The notes under the pieces were generated by a model. It worked only from the letters and a program-made list of their open reading frames with translations, had not been told where the DNA came from and made no database searches. Positions 11,626-26,079 of a stretch of DNA of 31,551 nucleotides are shown in pieces. The position numbers and the translations under genes were made by a program. This stretch comes from Salpingoeca rosetta (taxonomy: Eukaryota; Opisthokonta; Choanoflagellata; Craspedida; Salpingoecidae), in contig NW_004754930.1 in NCBI RefSeq assembly GCF_000188695.1, positions 157,683-189,233 of the forward strand, in the 5' to 3' direction. Every line of letters starts with the position of its first letter. The first letter of the stretch is position 1.

Positions 11626-13054
11626 CTGTGTGCATCTGTGTGTGTGTTGTGCATGTGTGCATGGACATGTCGAGTGAATTCGGCACATCGGGGAGCGAGA
11701 GCTTTACCATCATCACCATCGTCACCATCATCACACAACGCTGGCTGCCATCGCTCAATCCTCAACCTCACGCTCCTGTTGTCGCTGCTGTAGGTTGCGT
11801 GCAAGTTTGATTACATCCGCATCATCTGCAGTTACTCGCAGTTTGTGTCGCTCAACTTGCCGCTGTCGCCAGAGACGCTTGATGAGTGCGTGTCTGCGTG
11901 TGATCACACCTTCAAGCGCCGCCACTACCCGGCGTGGGTGCTCCTCAGCAACGTCACCTCCATGCTTGACCACCCAGATCGAAAGTATGCACTGTGTGTT
12001 AGTGTGTGAGATTGTAGACATGTGTTGGTGTGTGAGAGAGTGAGAGATTGTATTCGTGTGGGTCGTGTGTGTCGCGTGTCGTGAGTCCGTGGCGCATATG
12101 TACACGTGACGATGCATCCTTTGAGCCATACGACACAATCCTGCCACTCATGCATCACATCCACAAACCTGCCGCACCCCCCCCCCTGTGCATTTCAGTC
12201 TGCGCCAGCGTGCGATTGCGACGCTGCGGAATGTGCTGATGCGCCACGACCGGCAGCTGACGGCATCGTCGCGAGCAGCGCGCGAACGCGTGGCCATGCT
12301 GTACTTTCCTGTCGTGCACATGGTCACTGCACACAGCCAGTACCTCACAACGTCAAGCACAGGTACGATGTGATGGCGGCGGTTGGGGGGGGGGGAGGCA
12401 ATTAGGGTGGTGGTGGTGATGCTGATGCTGATGCTGATAATGCTGTTGGTGTCAGGTGTGCATGGAATTATTTGAACACCTGTTGCACGGAGCACTTCCA
12501 TGCATGCTGTTGAATAGGCCTCACATCGCGAGCACAGCTCCACAACCACCACCACACCTCAACCACATCTACACGTACACACGCTCACACTCACTTCGTT
12601 TCACCCACCCACCACACACACACACTTCAACTCACACGCCATGTATGTCATGCTGTGTTCACCGCCCAGCCGAGCCGCGGTCGCCGCTGCATCTAAGCCA
12701 CGACGCAACGCGGGACCTGCTTGCGTGTTTCCTGTTTGTGCTGAAGAACTACGACCCACAGCTCATCATCTACTACCACCGCACGGCGTTTTCGCGCTCG
12801 TTCTTTGACGTGTTGCGTCATGCCATTGACACGTTCCACTTCAAGGGGCGCAAGGAGATTGTGGCGGCCATGATGGACGCCCCAATTACCCACCAGCACG
12901 CAATCAAGTATGCATGGTGGCGCAATGGCTGGTGGTGGTGGTGGTGGTGTTGTTGTTGTTGTTGTCGTTGTTGTTGTTGTTGAAGTTGTTGTTGTTGTTG
13001 AAGTTGTTGTTGAAGTTGTTGTTGTTGAAGTTGTTGTTGTTGTTGTTGTTGAAG

Positions 13055-13118
<64 letters not shown>

Positions 13119-14216
13119 AGTTGTTGTTGTTATTGTTTAAGTTGTTGTTGTTGTTGTTTAAGTTGTTGTGACATCATGACATCGCTTGTTGTCTCTCTGC
13201 ATGACACTGCGCGCAGGTTTGTATGGTTATGCTGCCTTGCCATGTGCTCATCAACATCTTTGCTGTCTTGCATGTGTGTGTGTGTGTGTCGCACGTGTGC
13301 ACGCACTGTGCTCATTGATTGCGCCCTATCATCCCAGGATCATTGAGGAAGGATACACAACGGTGAAGCGGAAAGGAAGCTCTGCCAGCGGTCTGATCGA
13401 TTGGCGAACACGCACACGCAGCGTTGTTGATCGTCAATCACTCTCTGCCTCCACACCAAACGGGTCCCACCTCGGCACACCCCGCAAGAAGACGTACGAG
13501 TGTTGTATGTGTGCGTGCGTGTGTGTTGAAGGTGAATGGCTCGGTTCTCCTGCTTGCTGCTGTCCTGTTGGCTCCCGTACAACACCGCTGCCATCCAACC
13601 TCCCACCTCTCCCATCGCCACCCCCTCTTTTATCTCCAGCATTGAGCGGAGTGGGACGTCGCCTGTGCCGCCGCTTGAAGAGCAGTCGTCAACGACTCGA
13701 TTCCGCCTCTCCACCGTCGGCTCTTCCTCTGCACTCCAGGGCGCACTCTCCCCGCAGAAGGTGCCCGATTGCTCGTGCTGGTTTTGTGTTGTTGTGTTGT
13801 ATTGTACTGTGCTGTCTTGTGTTGTCTTGTGTTGTCTTGTGTTGTGTTGTACTGTGTTGTGTCGTGCCGTGTGGATGGCGCTTGTTGATGACGGTGGTGA
13901 CGATGTCGTACGGTTGATGGTGAGGGTTTTGTTGAATGTTGTTGCTAGTGTTTTGAGTGGATGTACACGAACAGTACCTGCCGTGTGGCGTGGATGTTTC
14001 GCTGCTGCGTGTTCTATTTCATTTGACGGACAAATATGTTTACGTGTGTGAACGTGTGCAGATTGACAAGGCGGTGCTGCATGCCGGCCACTTCGCCATG
14101 GAGAGCGCATTCGTCGTCCTTGAGATGCTCGAACTCATCCTCCAAGGTGAACACAATATCATCTTCTTGTGGGCACGTGCCTCCGCGTATGCTTGTGTGT
14201 GTGTGGGGGGGGGTGC

Positions 14217-14257
<41 letters not shown>

Positions 14258-15016
14258 TCTGTCCGTTTGTCTGTCTGTCTGTCCGTCTGTCTGTCTGTCT
14301 GTCTGTCTGTATGCCCACCTGTACCTGTACAAATGTGCATGTGTGGACTCCGTGGAGCTCACGCATGTGCGGTTGTCGCAATCATTGCCTCACCTCTGCC
14401 GCAATCACTGCTGTATCGCCATCATCATGTGCACGCCCTGTTCAGACTTTCCGGACACGATTGAGGAGCAAGACGGCATGAACTACGTTGCGCAGGACTC
14501 GTTTGGCATTCTGCTTGAACTCCTGCGAAAGGAGCCCAGCGACAACATCGTGCCACACGTGTTTGCATCCATCAAAGCGTTTGCAGAGACCTACCCAACT
14601 GTCCTCTTCAACCCACAAGTCGACTACAACCAAGAGCTCTGCCACACGGTGAGTAGTCCTCGCGTAGTGTCTGGCTCCACTTTGAAGAGTGCATTTTGCA
14701 CGTTGCACTGTCAAGATTTGCACTGTGAACATTGCATTGTGTGCACATTCTCCCCGCTTTCCGTCCCCCCCCCACAAACACACACACACACACTCTCTCT
14801 CTCTCTCACGCGCGTTTGACACTATCATCCACGCTCCACCCGTGGACTTGACGTGACGTGACGTGACACCACAGGCGCTGCGTGCGTGCAGCAGCTCCCT
14901 GCCCCGCTTGCAAAAGTACAGTGCCGTTCTGCTCTATTTTCTCCTCAAGCAGAACATTTCGCGCATGACGCAAGACGTCCTCGTCTCCGTGTCCAAGATC
15001 GCAGGCACTCTCACAG

Positions 15017-15064
<48 letters not shown>

Positions 15065-15268
15065 AAGTATGGAAGTTGGAGGCAGTGCAATTGTGCGTCT
15101 TGGCTTGTGGCTGGTAAGTACCACCAACACCATCTTTTCCACATCACTTTCCCTTCCCCTCCCACCAGAGCGCGGACAAGCGGTTGCAGACGGCAATTGA
15201 CAAAGTCGCTGAATTGGCGCAGGCAAACGCTGCGCGCAGCCAGCCCGGTTTCTCCAGCGAGGTGCGGT

Positions 15269-15314
<46 letters not shown>

Positions 15315-17919
15315 GTGCATGTGTGTTGTGTGCATGTGTGTGTACGTGTCGTGTGCGTGTGTGTACCTGTGTGTGCGTGCTCGTCTACGTCCATCTTGGT
15401 GCGTATCTATCCATCAGTGGTTACGCTTGCGTTGCCACGCGTGTGTACTCCTGTATTTGAATTTCTAACTGATCGTTGCTGACCTTCCTTTGCACCATAT
15501 CAGGTTGAAGGGCTGATGCGACGTGTGAGGACGGTGCTCGTGAACACATCCAAATTCCAACAGTACAAGAGCGATCCCGAAACGCTTGTTGATCTACAGG
15601 TGTGACAATGCTGCAACATGACGCCTGGAACGTGATCGTGTGCCGGTTGTACATGGAGCTGCTGGTGCGCTTGGCCTGATGTGTTCCTCTGCTTCTGTCA
15701 GCCTTCATCTTGACCATTGACCATTGGTATTTGCTCACAACCACAACAACCACGCACCTTGCCCCTGCTTTGTACACACGTGTTGTCGTTGCAATCAGTG
15801 GGACGTTGCCAACTCCTACTCCACATCACCAGACCTTCGCCTCACGTGGCTGGAAAAGTACGACAACGCACAGTCGGGGTTGTGCCTGCATCACACTGCA
15901 TCCACAATTGCTGTGCCAATCGATGGTTTCGTGCCATGCACGCACACGCAACACACGCGTATGTCTACACTCACGCATGTGCCAACACACACACACATAC
16001 ACATACACATACACACCCACATTGGCTTGTGTGGTACACGTGACAGGATGGCAAGCAACCAGGCCGAGAGCAAGTGCTGGGTTGAGGCGGGCATGTGTGT
16101 TGTGCACGGCGCCGCCATCACCGCCCAGGTCCTCGCTGTAAGAGATCCAAACTCCCCATACCGTACGTCCCTCCGCTCGCAACGTTTCCTTCGTTTTGTG
16201 TGCATGTGCGTTTCTTGCTCTTGTGTGTGTGTGTGCATGTGTGTGTATGTGTATGTGTGTGTACGACATGTTGTTACACCATGAAGCACACACGCGCACA
16301 CATGCACGCGCGCGCACACATACACGCACACACACACACGCGCGCGCACACACACACACAAGGTGCAACACACGCCAGTGCAATCACTGCTCTGCCCCAG
16401 CCGTTTTTTTTTCCAGCGTCATCTCAATTCCTTTTATCCTGCATCCACTGCAGGTTTGAAGGACTTTGAAGCGATTTCGCCAAACATCAACATGGAGCGA
16501 CTGGATGCGCTTGCTGTTGAGCAAGCAAAGAGTCTCACGTCTCCTCTCTTCACCACGCGAGGTGAGTGGTGGCGAGATGGCAGAAAGGATGGTAGTGGTG
16601 GTGGCGGTGGCGGCGGCAGTGGGAGGTTGTTGTTGTCAGTATGCACAGCGCACGCACAATCACACGCTCATTCAGCGAACGTGTGTTTGTTGCTCATCAT
16701 ACACCTCACATCACACGCACACGCACACGCACACGCACATGTGCATGCACAACTGCTCGCTGCTGCCACAGATTGGTGCACATGGTTTCGCGTCGCCATC
16801 TCCTGTTTCAAGCGCGCAGAATACTACGAACTCGTCGGTGCGTGTGTGTGTGTGTGTGTTGTCCAGCGACAGTCACTGTGCCGGGGGCCTATTGATAGCA
16901 TCTTGTAGGTATATCTCTAGTAGGGGCTAGTATGTCGTTATATTTAGATGTGTCACTCAACGTTCAAGAAGCGTGCTTCTGTGCGTTGTGCTGGTCTTAT
17001 TGCCGCTGGACATCGTACTGACGTCTCGCCTTCGTGAACACGTGCATGTGGGATGGTCCGTGTTACTCTTCAGCAAACTGTACAACCTGATCACACCGCG
17101 ATTTGAGGAGCAGAATCGGTACACGCTGCTCTCCGAAGCGCACAGCGATCTGCACGAGTGCTACGAACACATTCTCCAGGCAAACAAGTGTGTAACCATG
17201 CGTGATGTCAACTCCCGCCTGAGTCGAGCACCGCCCTTTTTTGTGCTTTCTGGTCTGCCCTGCGTGTGCACCACGCGTGTACATGTCTGTGTGTGTGTGT
17301 GTGTGTCTGTGTGTGTGTGTCTGTCTTGCCTTCCGTCACTCACGCATATGCAACCCCACCTTCAACACACACACATGCACACACACACACACGCACGCAC
17401 TGAATGCAATAGGAACCGCATGCGTCACTTTGCGACGTATTACCGCGTCAAGTTCTTTGGCGCTGCGTTTGAGACTATGGACGGCAAGGAGTTTATTTAC
17501 AAGGAGCCGAACATCACGCCGCTCGCAACAGTCTCCATTCGTCTCAAGTCGCTCTACACAAAGCATCTTGCCGGCAAGGCAGCGCTTGAGATGATCACGG
17601 ACTCAAATGACGTGGACGCAAGCACGCTTGATGCAAGCAAGGCCTATCTGCAGATCACACACGTGGAGCCGTATTTTGATGAGGAGGAGCTGGCAGAACG
17701 CGCGTTTCATTTCCACCGCAACTACAAATTGCAGCGTTTTATTTACGAGACGCCGTTTACAGCATCTGGAAAAGCGCGCAGCGAATCTGTGACGGAGCAG
17801 TGCAAACGCAAGACCATTCTCACCCTCGCCAACTCGGCCTTCTTCCCCGCCCTCCGCAAGAGGTGCCGTCTCTATGCATGTCCGCACATGTGTGTGTGTG
17901 TGTGTGTGTGTGTCTGTAT

Positions 17920-17953
<34 letters not shown>

Positions 17954-19053
17954 CTTGAAATATGTTTTTGCAGCCACCTGTGTTCAAGAATAATCTGCAT
18001 CTGCATCATCATAACATTCGCCAACCCTCCCATCTTCCCATCATGCTTTGATTATTATTTTCGTTTGCTTGCAGGCTTGAAGTGCAGCAGCCGCACACAA
18101 TCATCGAGCTGAGCCCAATCCGCGTTGCCATTGATGAGATGACGAAGAAACTGCTCAAGATTGAGGAAATTGTCGAGGCATCCATCCCGAACCTCGTGAT
18201 GCTGCAGCTCCAACTTCAGGGCACCCTCACCTCCCAGGTGCGGCCATGTGCTTGGCTGGTGGCAGTTGCCTGGTGGCCGTTGGCTGATGGCGGTTGATGT
18301 TGTGAGCGACACTTGTGGGTCATGGTTATTCTGTGCGCAAGCGAATGTAACAAAGGAGTGTGTGATTGTGTGTCTTCATGTGTGTGCGTGTGGTTGTGTG
18401 TTTCAGGTGAATGCGGGGCCGATGCAGTACGCAGCCGAGTTTCTTGGCAAGAAGGACCAATTCCCAAAGCGCGACATCAGAGTATGTGGAGTGCGTTGCT
18501 TGTGCACGAGCATGGGGTGGCACACATGCAGGTGCTGGTCGCCATCACATCTTCACAAGCATGCGCACAAACACCCGCGCCTATATGCACACACATACAC
18601 ACACATACGCGCACGCACACACACACATACACACATGCACACACACACGTACACACACATACATACACACACATACATACATACACACGTACCTACGCCT
18701 TTCCTCCTGCTGCCCTTCCATCACTCCGGCATCTCACCTCTTCAACTTCATTTATTTCCCCCCCCCCCCCGCGCGGTGTTTGGTTGCAGAAACTGTCTGA
18801 TTTGTTTGAGAAACTGCTGGAGCACATGCGCGCAGGCGTGGAGGTTCACCGCCGGCTCATCTCGGAGGAGCATTTAGAGCTTCAAGTACAATTGGAGGCG
18901 GGACTGGACAGAATGTCCGCCACGTTGGAACAGCTGATTCCGTCCATCCGCCAGAAGAAGCGACGCAGCATGCGCCAGATGCCGCAGCCCAAGGGCGTTT
19001 CGGACAAGGTGGACGAGCCAGGCATCCACTACCTCAACCACCTCCTTGGCTGA
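5472..19053 (+). CDS. DOCK9-like: DOCK-family Rho GEF, zizimin (DOCK-D) type, interrupted by assembly gap
   Basis: Dedicator-of-cytokinesis protein, expected to load GTP onto a Rho GTPase (Cdc42 for the DOCK-D class) at membranes. Visible coding sequence is 979 codons before the gap and 969 after, so with the hidden exon the protein is about 2,030 aa, matching zizimins (~2,070). Order: N-terminal zizimin region (1-172), divergent PH domain (~173-265) ending EKWVSTVADKV, conserved PFAWAARPVF block, DHR-1/C2 domain (~605-770), armadillo-like middle, and C-terminal DHR-2 exchange domain ending at the stop 19051-19053. The PH domain is what separates DOCK-D from the other DOCK classes. The frame is open on both sides of the gap and phase 0 at both edges, so one gene is well supported. 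Start ATG at 5472 opens the first coding exon. Confidence 0.93.
6301..6377. repeat. (GT)n microsatellite in DOCK intron 3
   Basis: 77 bp of pure GT on the sense strand, only 16 nt before the acceptor of exon 4. It is an exception to the general polarity of repeats in this window. Confidence 0.95.
6875..6940. repeat. (CA)n microsatellite that forms a 3' splice site
   Basis: 66 bp of pure CA running directly into the AG of the exon 6 acceptor (ACACACAG|GAG). There is no conventional pyrimidine tract between repeat and exon. Confidence 0.95.
7831..7964. repeat. (TTGTTC)n hexanucleotide array in DOCK intron 8
   Basis: About 130 bp of imperfect TTGTTC/TTGCTC units, pyrimidine-rich on the sense strand, between donor 7803 and acceptor 8016. 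Confidence 0.85.
8911..8947. repeat. (CAC)n run next to DOCK exon 12 acceptor
   Basis: CAC trinucleotide run ending 5 nt before exon 12, in the position of the pyrimidine tract. Confidence 0.85.
11011..11623. repeat. (GT)n flanking both sides of the assembly gap
   Basis: GT runs at 11011-11085 and 11554-11623 border the N block. The repeats probably caused the gap, and their true copy number is unknown. Confidence 0.85.
11123..11551. other. Assembly gap (429 N)
   Basis: Run of undetermined bases inside the DOCK gene. The exon before it ends at ...KKRFPQ in phase 0 and the exon after it starts VACKFDYIRIIC in phase 0. In zizimins about 75-90 residues lie between these points, so at least one coding exon of roughly 225-270 nt is hidden here. 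The N length may be a nominal estimate. Confidence 0.95.
12932..13169. repeat. (GTT)n/(GTTGAA) trinucleotide array in DOCK intron 17
   Basis: About 235 bp of TTG units with periodic GAAG or TTTAAG interruptions, starting 25 nt after the exon 17 donor. Open frames across it (poly-Val, poly-Leu) are repeat artefacts. Confidence 0.9.
13784..13866. repeat. TTGTG/TTGTC short-unit array in DOCK intron 19
   Basis: Tandem units such as TTGTGTTGTCTTGTGTTGTC, T/G-rich on the sense strand, just after the donor at 13761. Confidence 0.8.
14219..14311. repeat. Compound (GT)n-(TGTC)n microsatellite in DOCK intron 20
   Basis: A GT run (14219-14253) is followed by a GTCT/GTCC tetranucleotide run (14257-14310). 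Confidence 0.9.
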
Positions 19054-19486
19054 GCAGCCAGGTGTTTGGTCGAAGGTGGCTTGAGCTGGCATTTACAACC
19101 AGCAGTGGTTGCTTGCTTGCAGTTGTTATTCACACGCTTGGACGACAGTGCTGCGGCTTTTGATAGTGGTGATGGTGTGAGGGTGGAGCGCATTCAAGGC
19201 GTGGCTCTTGCCGGGCCTGATGTTATTTGCTTTCCTTTACGTTCCACTGTTATTATTCTGTGTTTGCTTTTCATTTCTCCGTTGTTTCAGTGATGTGCCC
19301 TTGCTTGGCTGGTGGCTGCGAGGTTGTTCAGCCGATGCTTTGGTGTTGTCTGCTTTGAGACGTGTTGGTGTGTGTGTACGGTCTTCATTTCCGTTCTCAG
19401 TCACCGCTAGAAGGATCCAAGCTTTGCAGGTGACATGATGTGATGTGACACATACATTCTGCCTATCGAAACATGAACATGTGCAG
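19054..19486. other. Convergent 3' intergenic region between DOCK and ALG3
   Basis: 433 bp between two stop codons. It is T/G-rich, and I found no canonical AATAAA or ATTAAA on either strand and no other gene. Confidence 0.55.
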
Positions 19487-20083
19487 CTATGCAGACTTGA
19501 TCTTGTGTGGTGTCGGTGTGGTTGCAGTGAACACAGCAATGATCATGATGAAATGGCACACGTGCAGAACAGCTGAGCTGATGTCTGTGGACGGATAGGT
19601 GTTCCAGGCAAACTCAATCCCCACGAGAACAGCACACCTAAAGCGATGATGAAAGGGGAGTTGTTGCGCGGTGTGTATGCGTGTGAGGGGGGGGGGGGGC
19701 AGAGATCAAATGAGTGTGAGCAACGCACACAACCAGAAATGCACAAGAGACAAAATACATACACATACCCGTACACGTTCGTGCATACCTGCACACGCAC
19801 AAGCACAGACGTACATACACACGCGCATGCATACACGCACACGCACACGACCTGAGTAGGAATGGCAGCTTTGAGTTCCAGAGAAGCCAGGCGATGGAGT
19901 GATAGTACCAGATGTAAAATTGGTAGTGCAAGCTGCGGGCAACAGCCATCCCAACGAGATTGGAGGCGAACAGCGTCAGCAGGATGCCTCGTGCATCGAA
20001 CCGGCACCGCCCAAAGTCACGTACACTGAACCGTCTGTTTGAGTGTTTTGGGCGGGGGGATATGTGTGTGTGTGAGTGAATGT

Positions 20084-20156
<73 letters not shown>

Positions 20157-20737
20157 TGGGTGTGAATGTGTGTGTGGGGGGGGGGGGTGAATGTGTGTTC
20201 AGTGTGCGTGTTCAGTGTGTGTGAATGTGTGTGTGTGTGAATGTGTGTGTGTGTGTGAATGTGTAAGCGCCACACATGAAAATGCATGAAAGAGCATGCA
20301 CAGCACACAGCACGCTAATCCAAACAAAGCACACGCATACACACGCAACCACCACCGCCACCACCTCGTGCGCCAATATGTGGCGAGCACTGAGCACAAC
20401 TGACCTTGACCACTTGTACGCAAGAGCGGACAGGAGAGCAATGTGCAGGAGGAGGAGCCCTGCGTGAAATCGTCGGTCCAGAAACGTTTCTTCCGGAAGA
20501 AAGCGCCAGTTGACCGTCCACACGTACATGAACTGGCGGCCAAGGTTGAAGGAGCGGACAATGTATCCGATCGGGTTCTCCAGCAGAAACGGGACGGCAA
20601 GCGCAACCTGCACATGCGGTGTGTCATTTTGGTGATGATGCCGTGATGTAAGAGGGGGGGGGGGGCAATTGTGTGATTCTGGGAGCGGGGCGGGTGCTTG
20701 CTGCACAGAAGGCCTACAAAATGAACACACACACACG

Positions 20738-20828
<91 letters not shown>

Positions 20829-21596
20829 AATGAGGCCGCAGAGAGCGATTCGCCAGAATGCGCCGGCGAAGCCGCAGTGGAGAAGAAGAAGCAGAAGCAG
20901 GCCCGGCGCAAACAGCAGCACGTTCATCTTGATGGACACAGCAAGACTGCAGCCAAGAAGGTGGGGGGCGAGGGAGGTGATGTAGATGAACACGGGTGTG
21001 TGAGCGTGTGTGTAGTTGTGCACATGCATGGAAGGATGTGTGTGTGTGAACGAGAAGAGTCGTCAGAATCGCGGCCGCAGCTTGCTTACCTGAAAAGGAC
21101 GCAGCCGGCCGTCCACTTGTACTTGACGAAGAGCGCGCAGGCGGCATAGAAGAAGAGCATGGCGACCGGATCGTTGAAGAGGCGAAGCACGAAGATGGAG
21201 TGCACCCGGAACGCCGTCAGCGCGATGACTGCCAGCAGGTACGGCGGTTGCTGCCGCAAGGACGCGTGGTGGGGTTTTCAAACACAAGCACGACGATAGA
21301 TGAGCGGATGCACGGTACAGTGCGAGCAATGAAGGTGCAGGTGGTGGTCATGGCAACGACAAGGACGAGTCGTTCGCAACCATCATGATGTGCTGATTAT
21401 GGAGCTGGTCATACCTTCGTTGCAATGTAGAGGTACATGACAAGCGCGAGGAAGGCCAGGTAGACGCCAGCAAAGATGTATTGTGCCAGCAGGATATCAG
21501 CTCCTTGTCCTGTCACATGGTATAACCCTGCAAAGATGTACACAAACCCAGCAGGGTATCTGTGTGTGTGTATGTGCGTGTGAGTTGGTGTGTGTG

Positions 21597-21672
<76 letters not shown>

Positions 21673-21916
21673 AGTGAGTGAGTGGAGGCATGTTGTGTGA
21701 GCACCGCTCGGTCTCTCAGTCTCTCGATCTTGCTTCAGCTCTCCCCTCTCCATCTTCACCCCCACCTCCACCTGCGTCTGCGTCTGCATCTTGGGTGTGC
21801 AAACTTACACAAGTGGGCCCGTGTCTCCCTTGAGCTGGGTGTAGTCGTGTGTGCCATTCAAGAAGCCTTCCACCTCATCCATATACGCCTTCCAGTCAAT
21901 CTCCGTATCTGTTCAT

Positions 21917-21997
<81 letters not shown>

Positions 21998-22199
21998 TGA
22001 GGGAGCGTTCCAGTCAATGTCAGGATCACACCCACACGAGGCATCACTGCACACTGGCAACATTCCACTCACATGAGACAAAGTGGATGATGGCCCAGAG
22101 CAGCGCAATCTCCGCTGCGAACACGAGCGTCGCCATGCGCCATGACACACGCCAGTCCGTCAGCGTCTCCCGTGCAAACCCAACAACCCCAGACAACAT
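19487..22199 (-). CDS. ALG3: ALG3, Dol-P-Man:Man5GlcNAc2-PP-Dol alpha-1,3-mannosyltransferase
   Basis: ER membrane enzyme of N-glycan precursor assembly (GT58) that adds the first lumenal mannose, from dolichyl-phosphate-mannose, onto Man5GlcNAc2-PP-dolichol. Eight exons on minus: 22199-22073, 21908-21809, 21559-21415, 21250-21090, 20946-20823, 20607-20405, 20025-19852, 19637-19487. They total 394 aa (human ~438). Family motifs: [103 protein letters not shown] and FAWNTYPST near the C-terminus. The acidic ID/DEVE loop lies early, as expected for the lumenal active site. There is no C-terminal KKXX signal; it ends KIKSA. The exon 5 donor lies inside a (GT)n run, so its exact position is chosen by frame. 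It is head-to-head with the SDR fusion gene, 130 bp apart. Confidence 0.94.
20087..20152. repeat. (GT)n run in ALG3 intron 6
   Basis: GT on + (CA in ALG3 sense), ~60 nt upstream of the exon 7 acceptor. It is extended by GTGAATGTGT units to about 20265. Confidence 0.85.
20742..20826. repeat. (CA)n run overlapping the ALG3 exon 5 donor
   Basis: About 85 bp of CA on +, GT in ALG3 sense. The last coding bases (...ATTCAGTGT) merge into the repeat, so several GT dinucleotides compete as the 5' splice site. Confidence 0.9.
21604..21671. repeat. (GT)n run in ALG3 intron 2
   Basis: GT on +, CA in ALG3 sense. CA-rich sequence continues to the acceptor, which reads ACACACAG|A in sense. Confidence 0.9.
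21920..21996. repeat. (GT)n run in ALG3 intron 1
   Basis: 77 bp of GT on +, CA in ALG3 sense, ending ~12 nt before the exon 2 acceptor (sense AATGAACAG). Confidence 0.9.
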
Positions 22200-22329
22200 C
22201 CTCTGCGTCTGTGGTGTGTGTCTGTGTGTGGCTGTGTTGTGTGTGTTGTGCAATTAATTCTCTTTCCTCCCTCCAAACCACCGAACACAACACGACACCC
22301 AATACACACAAACACAACAAGACAAGACA
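22200..22329. promoter_or_regulatory. Very short bidirectional promoter between ALG3 and SDR fusion gene
   Basis: Only 130 bp separate divergent ATGs at 22199 (-) and 22330 (+). The region holds a GT-rich part (22208-22250), CAATTAATTC at 22251-22260 and an A/C-rich leader before the + start. Confidence 0.65.

Positions 22330-26079
<3,750 letters not shown>

Larger units (their letters stand above)
11794..19053 (+). other. DOCK exon map, C-terminal half with DHR-2 domain
   Basis: Exons: 11794-11984, 12199-12362, 12670-12907, 13338-13493, 13640-13760, 14062-14146, 14446-14648, 14875-15018, 15169-15261, 15504-15599, 15799-15857, 16047-16162, 16454-16561, 16772-16841, 17074-17187, 17413-17862, 18075-18237, 18407-18481, 18790-19053. 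They sum to 2910 nt, in frame to the stop. DHR-2 runs from about 15504 to the end. Recognisable blocks: DPETLVDLQ, FEAISPNINME, TYYRVKFFGAAFE, GKEFIYKEPNITPL, YLQITHVEPYFDEEEL, EQCKRKTILT, SPIRVAIDEM and QVNAGPMQYA. The last corresponds to the helix-10 insert that carries the nucleotide-sensing valine in DOCK9 by family knowledge. The donor at 16842 was chosen over GTGCGT at 16838 because only it keeps frame with the acceptor at 17072-17073. Confidence 0.82.

Noticed and set aside
9150..11810. An 886-codon open frame crossing the N gap
   Set aside because: Only its part 9432-10970 is real coding sequence. The ends are intron and repeat, and the Ns were read as open.
12910..13171. Poly-Val/poly-Leu open frames
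   Set aside because: Artefacts of the (GTT)n array inside DOCK intron 17.
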